Of a stretch of 5,951 nucleotides of DNA, positions 5,283 through 5,951 are shown one piece after another. The notes below the pieces were generated by a model. That model did not search any database and was not told the DNA's origin. It saw only the letters and a program-made list of their open reading frames with translations. The translations under genes and the position numbers were made by a program. This DNA comes from Candidatus Bipolaricaulota bacterium. Its GTDB lineage: Bacteria; Bipolaricaulota; Bipolaricaulia; RBG-16-55-9; DRXL01. Location of the stretch: the NCBI GenBank assembly GCA_026414955.1, contig JAOAIA010000074.1, positions 1 to 5,951 of the forward strand. Reading direction: 5' to 3'. Position 1 is the stretch's first letter. Every line of letters begins with the position of its first letter.

Positions 5283-5831
5283 ATGCACGATGAGATCGCA
5301 TGGGTTCGCCAGATCGCTCAGGGAGACGAAGGAGCATTTGAAAAGCTCTTTCGTTGCTATGCGCCAAGGATCTTTCGCTTCGCTATGAGCTATCTCAATG
5401 ACCGTTCTCACGCAGAAGAGGTCGTCCAGGAGACGATGATAGCCGTCTGGAAGAGCGCGAAGAATTTTCACGAGCAGAGCCAAGTGTCGAGCTGGATCTT
5501 GGGGATCGCTCGAAATAAAGCATTAGATCGCGCACGGGCGCGCGAGCGCGAACCAAAGCTGGTAAGAGAGAAACTTGACCGAGGGGTGTCGGCGCGCGCG
5601 ACCCCTGAGCAGATCGCCCAGCGCGAAGTCCAAGCCGAGCGCGTGCGCGCAGCTTTAGAGAAACTCTCCCCAGAGCACCGCGAAGTGATGCTGCTCGCGT
5701 TCTATAACGATCTCTCGTACGCGGAGATCGCGCAGATTTTAGGGTGTCCTGAGGGCACGGTGAAGAGTCGCGTTTTCTATGCGAAAGAGCAGCTCAAAAA
5801 GATTTTGAGCGTAGACGGTGAGACGCTATGA
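5283..5831 (+). CDS. ECF-type RNA polymerase sigma factor (sigma-70 family)
   Basis: An alternative sigma factor that directs RNA polymerase to a small promoter set when released from its anti-sigma partner. The 182 residues contain only the two domains expected for ECF factors. Region 2 (about 10-85) includes the helix with HAEEVVQETMIAVWKSA and the SSWILGIARNKALD segment that contacts the -10 element. A charged linker (about 85-117) follows. Region 4 (about 118-173) has LSPEHREVMLLAFYNDLS and the helix-turn-helix YAEIAQILGCPEGTVKSR. The ATG has a GGGAG site 7 nt upstream. The stop overlaps the next start as ATGA, coupling it to a zinc-finger anti-sigma factor. The precise ECF subgroup and regulon are not readable here. 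Confidence 0.93.
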   Translation: MHDEIAWVRQIAQGDEGAFEKLFRCYAPRIFRFAMSYLNDRSHAEEVVQETMIAVWKSAKNFHEQSQVSSWILGIARNKALDRARAREREPKLVREKLDRGVSARATPEQIAQREVQAERVRAALEKLSPEHREVMLLAFYNDLSYAEIAQILGCPEGTVKSRVFYAKEQLKKILSVDGETL

Positions 5832-5951
5832 GATGGCACTGTCCTCAAGAGCTGAGAGAGCTTCTGCCCTGGTACGCCAACGGCACGCTGGCAGAAGCAG
5901 AGCGCGCGAAAGTCGAGGCGCATCTGGCGCGCTGTGCGCGCTGCCGGCGCG
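5828..5951 (+). CDS. zinc-finger anti-sigma factor, N-terminal fragment cut by the window end
   Basis: The visible 41 residues start at an ATG overlapping the sigma factor stop (ATGA), with GGTGAG 5 nt upstream inside the sigma gene. They show the pattern of the zf-HC2 anti-sigma domain: an N-terminal C5, the LRELLPWYANGTL segment (9-21), then HLARCARC (32-39), an exact HxxxCxxC zinc site (H32, C36, C39). Such proteins bind region 2/4 of the cognate ECF factor and hold it inactive, often tethered by a transmembrane helix. That part lies beyond the window, so the membrane anchor and sensor domain are unknown. Partnership with the upstream sigma factor is inferred from overlap and family precedent. 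Confidence 0.85.
   Translation, partial: MRWHCPQELRELLPWYANGTLAEAERAKVEAHLARCARCRR

Overview
This is a compact bacterial chromosome segment with GC content in the mid-to-upper fifties (estimated by eye). It shows ordinary bacterial signals: Shine-Dalgarno sites, ATG/GTG starts, sigma70-like promoter boxes and an ECF sigma/anti-sigma pair. The stems of both tRNAs are almost all G-C, and most protein genes are tightly packed. This would suit a thermophilic or moderately thermophilic free-living bacterium, but nothing here fixes the phylum.

Layout. Positions 28-3742 (minus strand) hold a metabolic cluster transcribed as pckA (ATP-dependent PEP carboxykinase, GTG start), then citrate synthase (ATGA overlap with pckA), then gpsA (glycerol-3-phosphate dehydrogenase, after a 41 nt gap). 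A 137 bp divergent intergenic region (3743-3879) carries candidate promoters for both directions. On the plus strand at 3880-4881 lies a secreted M28-family zinc aminopeptidase. Converging on it from the minus strand is a two-gene tRNA operon: tRNA-Arg(UCG) at 5050-5122, then tRNA-Leu(UAG) at 4892-4973. A divergent region (5172-5282) follows. The plus strand then holds an ECF-type sigma factor (5283-5831) that overlaps, by ATGA, the start of a zinc-finger anti-sigma factor cut off by the window end.

How the genes relate. PEP carboxykinase and citrate synthase both consume oxaloacetate, so the coupled pair sits at the branch between gluconeogenesis and the TCA cycle. GpsA makes sn-glycerol 3-phosphate for phospholipids from a glycolytic/gluconeogenic triose. 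The peptidase probably degrades peptides outside the membrane. The sigma/anti-sigma pair is a signal-responsive regulatory module whose targets cannot be read from this window.

Most unusual feature. The spacer between the two tRNAs (4974-5046) is, end to end, one 73 nt imperfect palindrome made of three hairpins: 15 nt, 25 nt, 15 nt. A second, partial copy (15 nt hairpin plus 25 nt hairpin) starts one base from the other end of tRNA-Arg (5124-5171). Differences between copies are compensatory base-pair swaps, which suggests a structured repeat family placed flush against mature tRNA ends.
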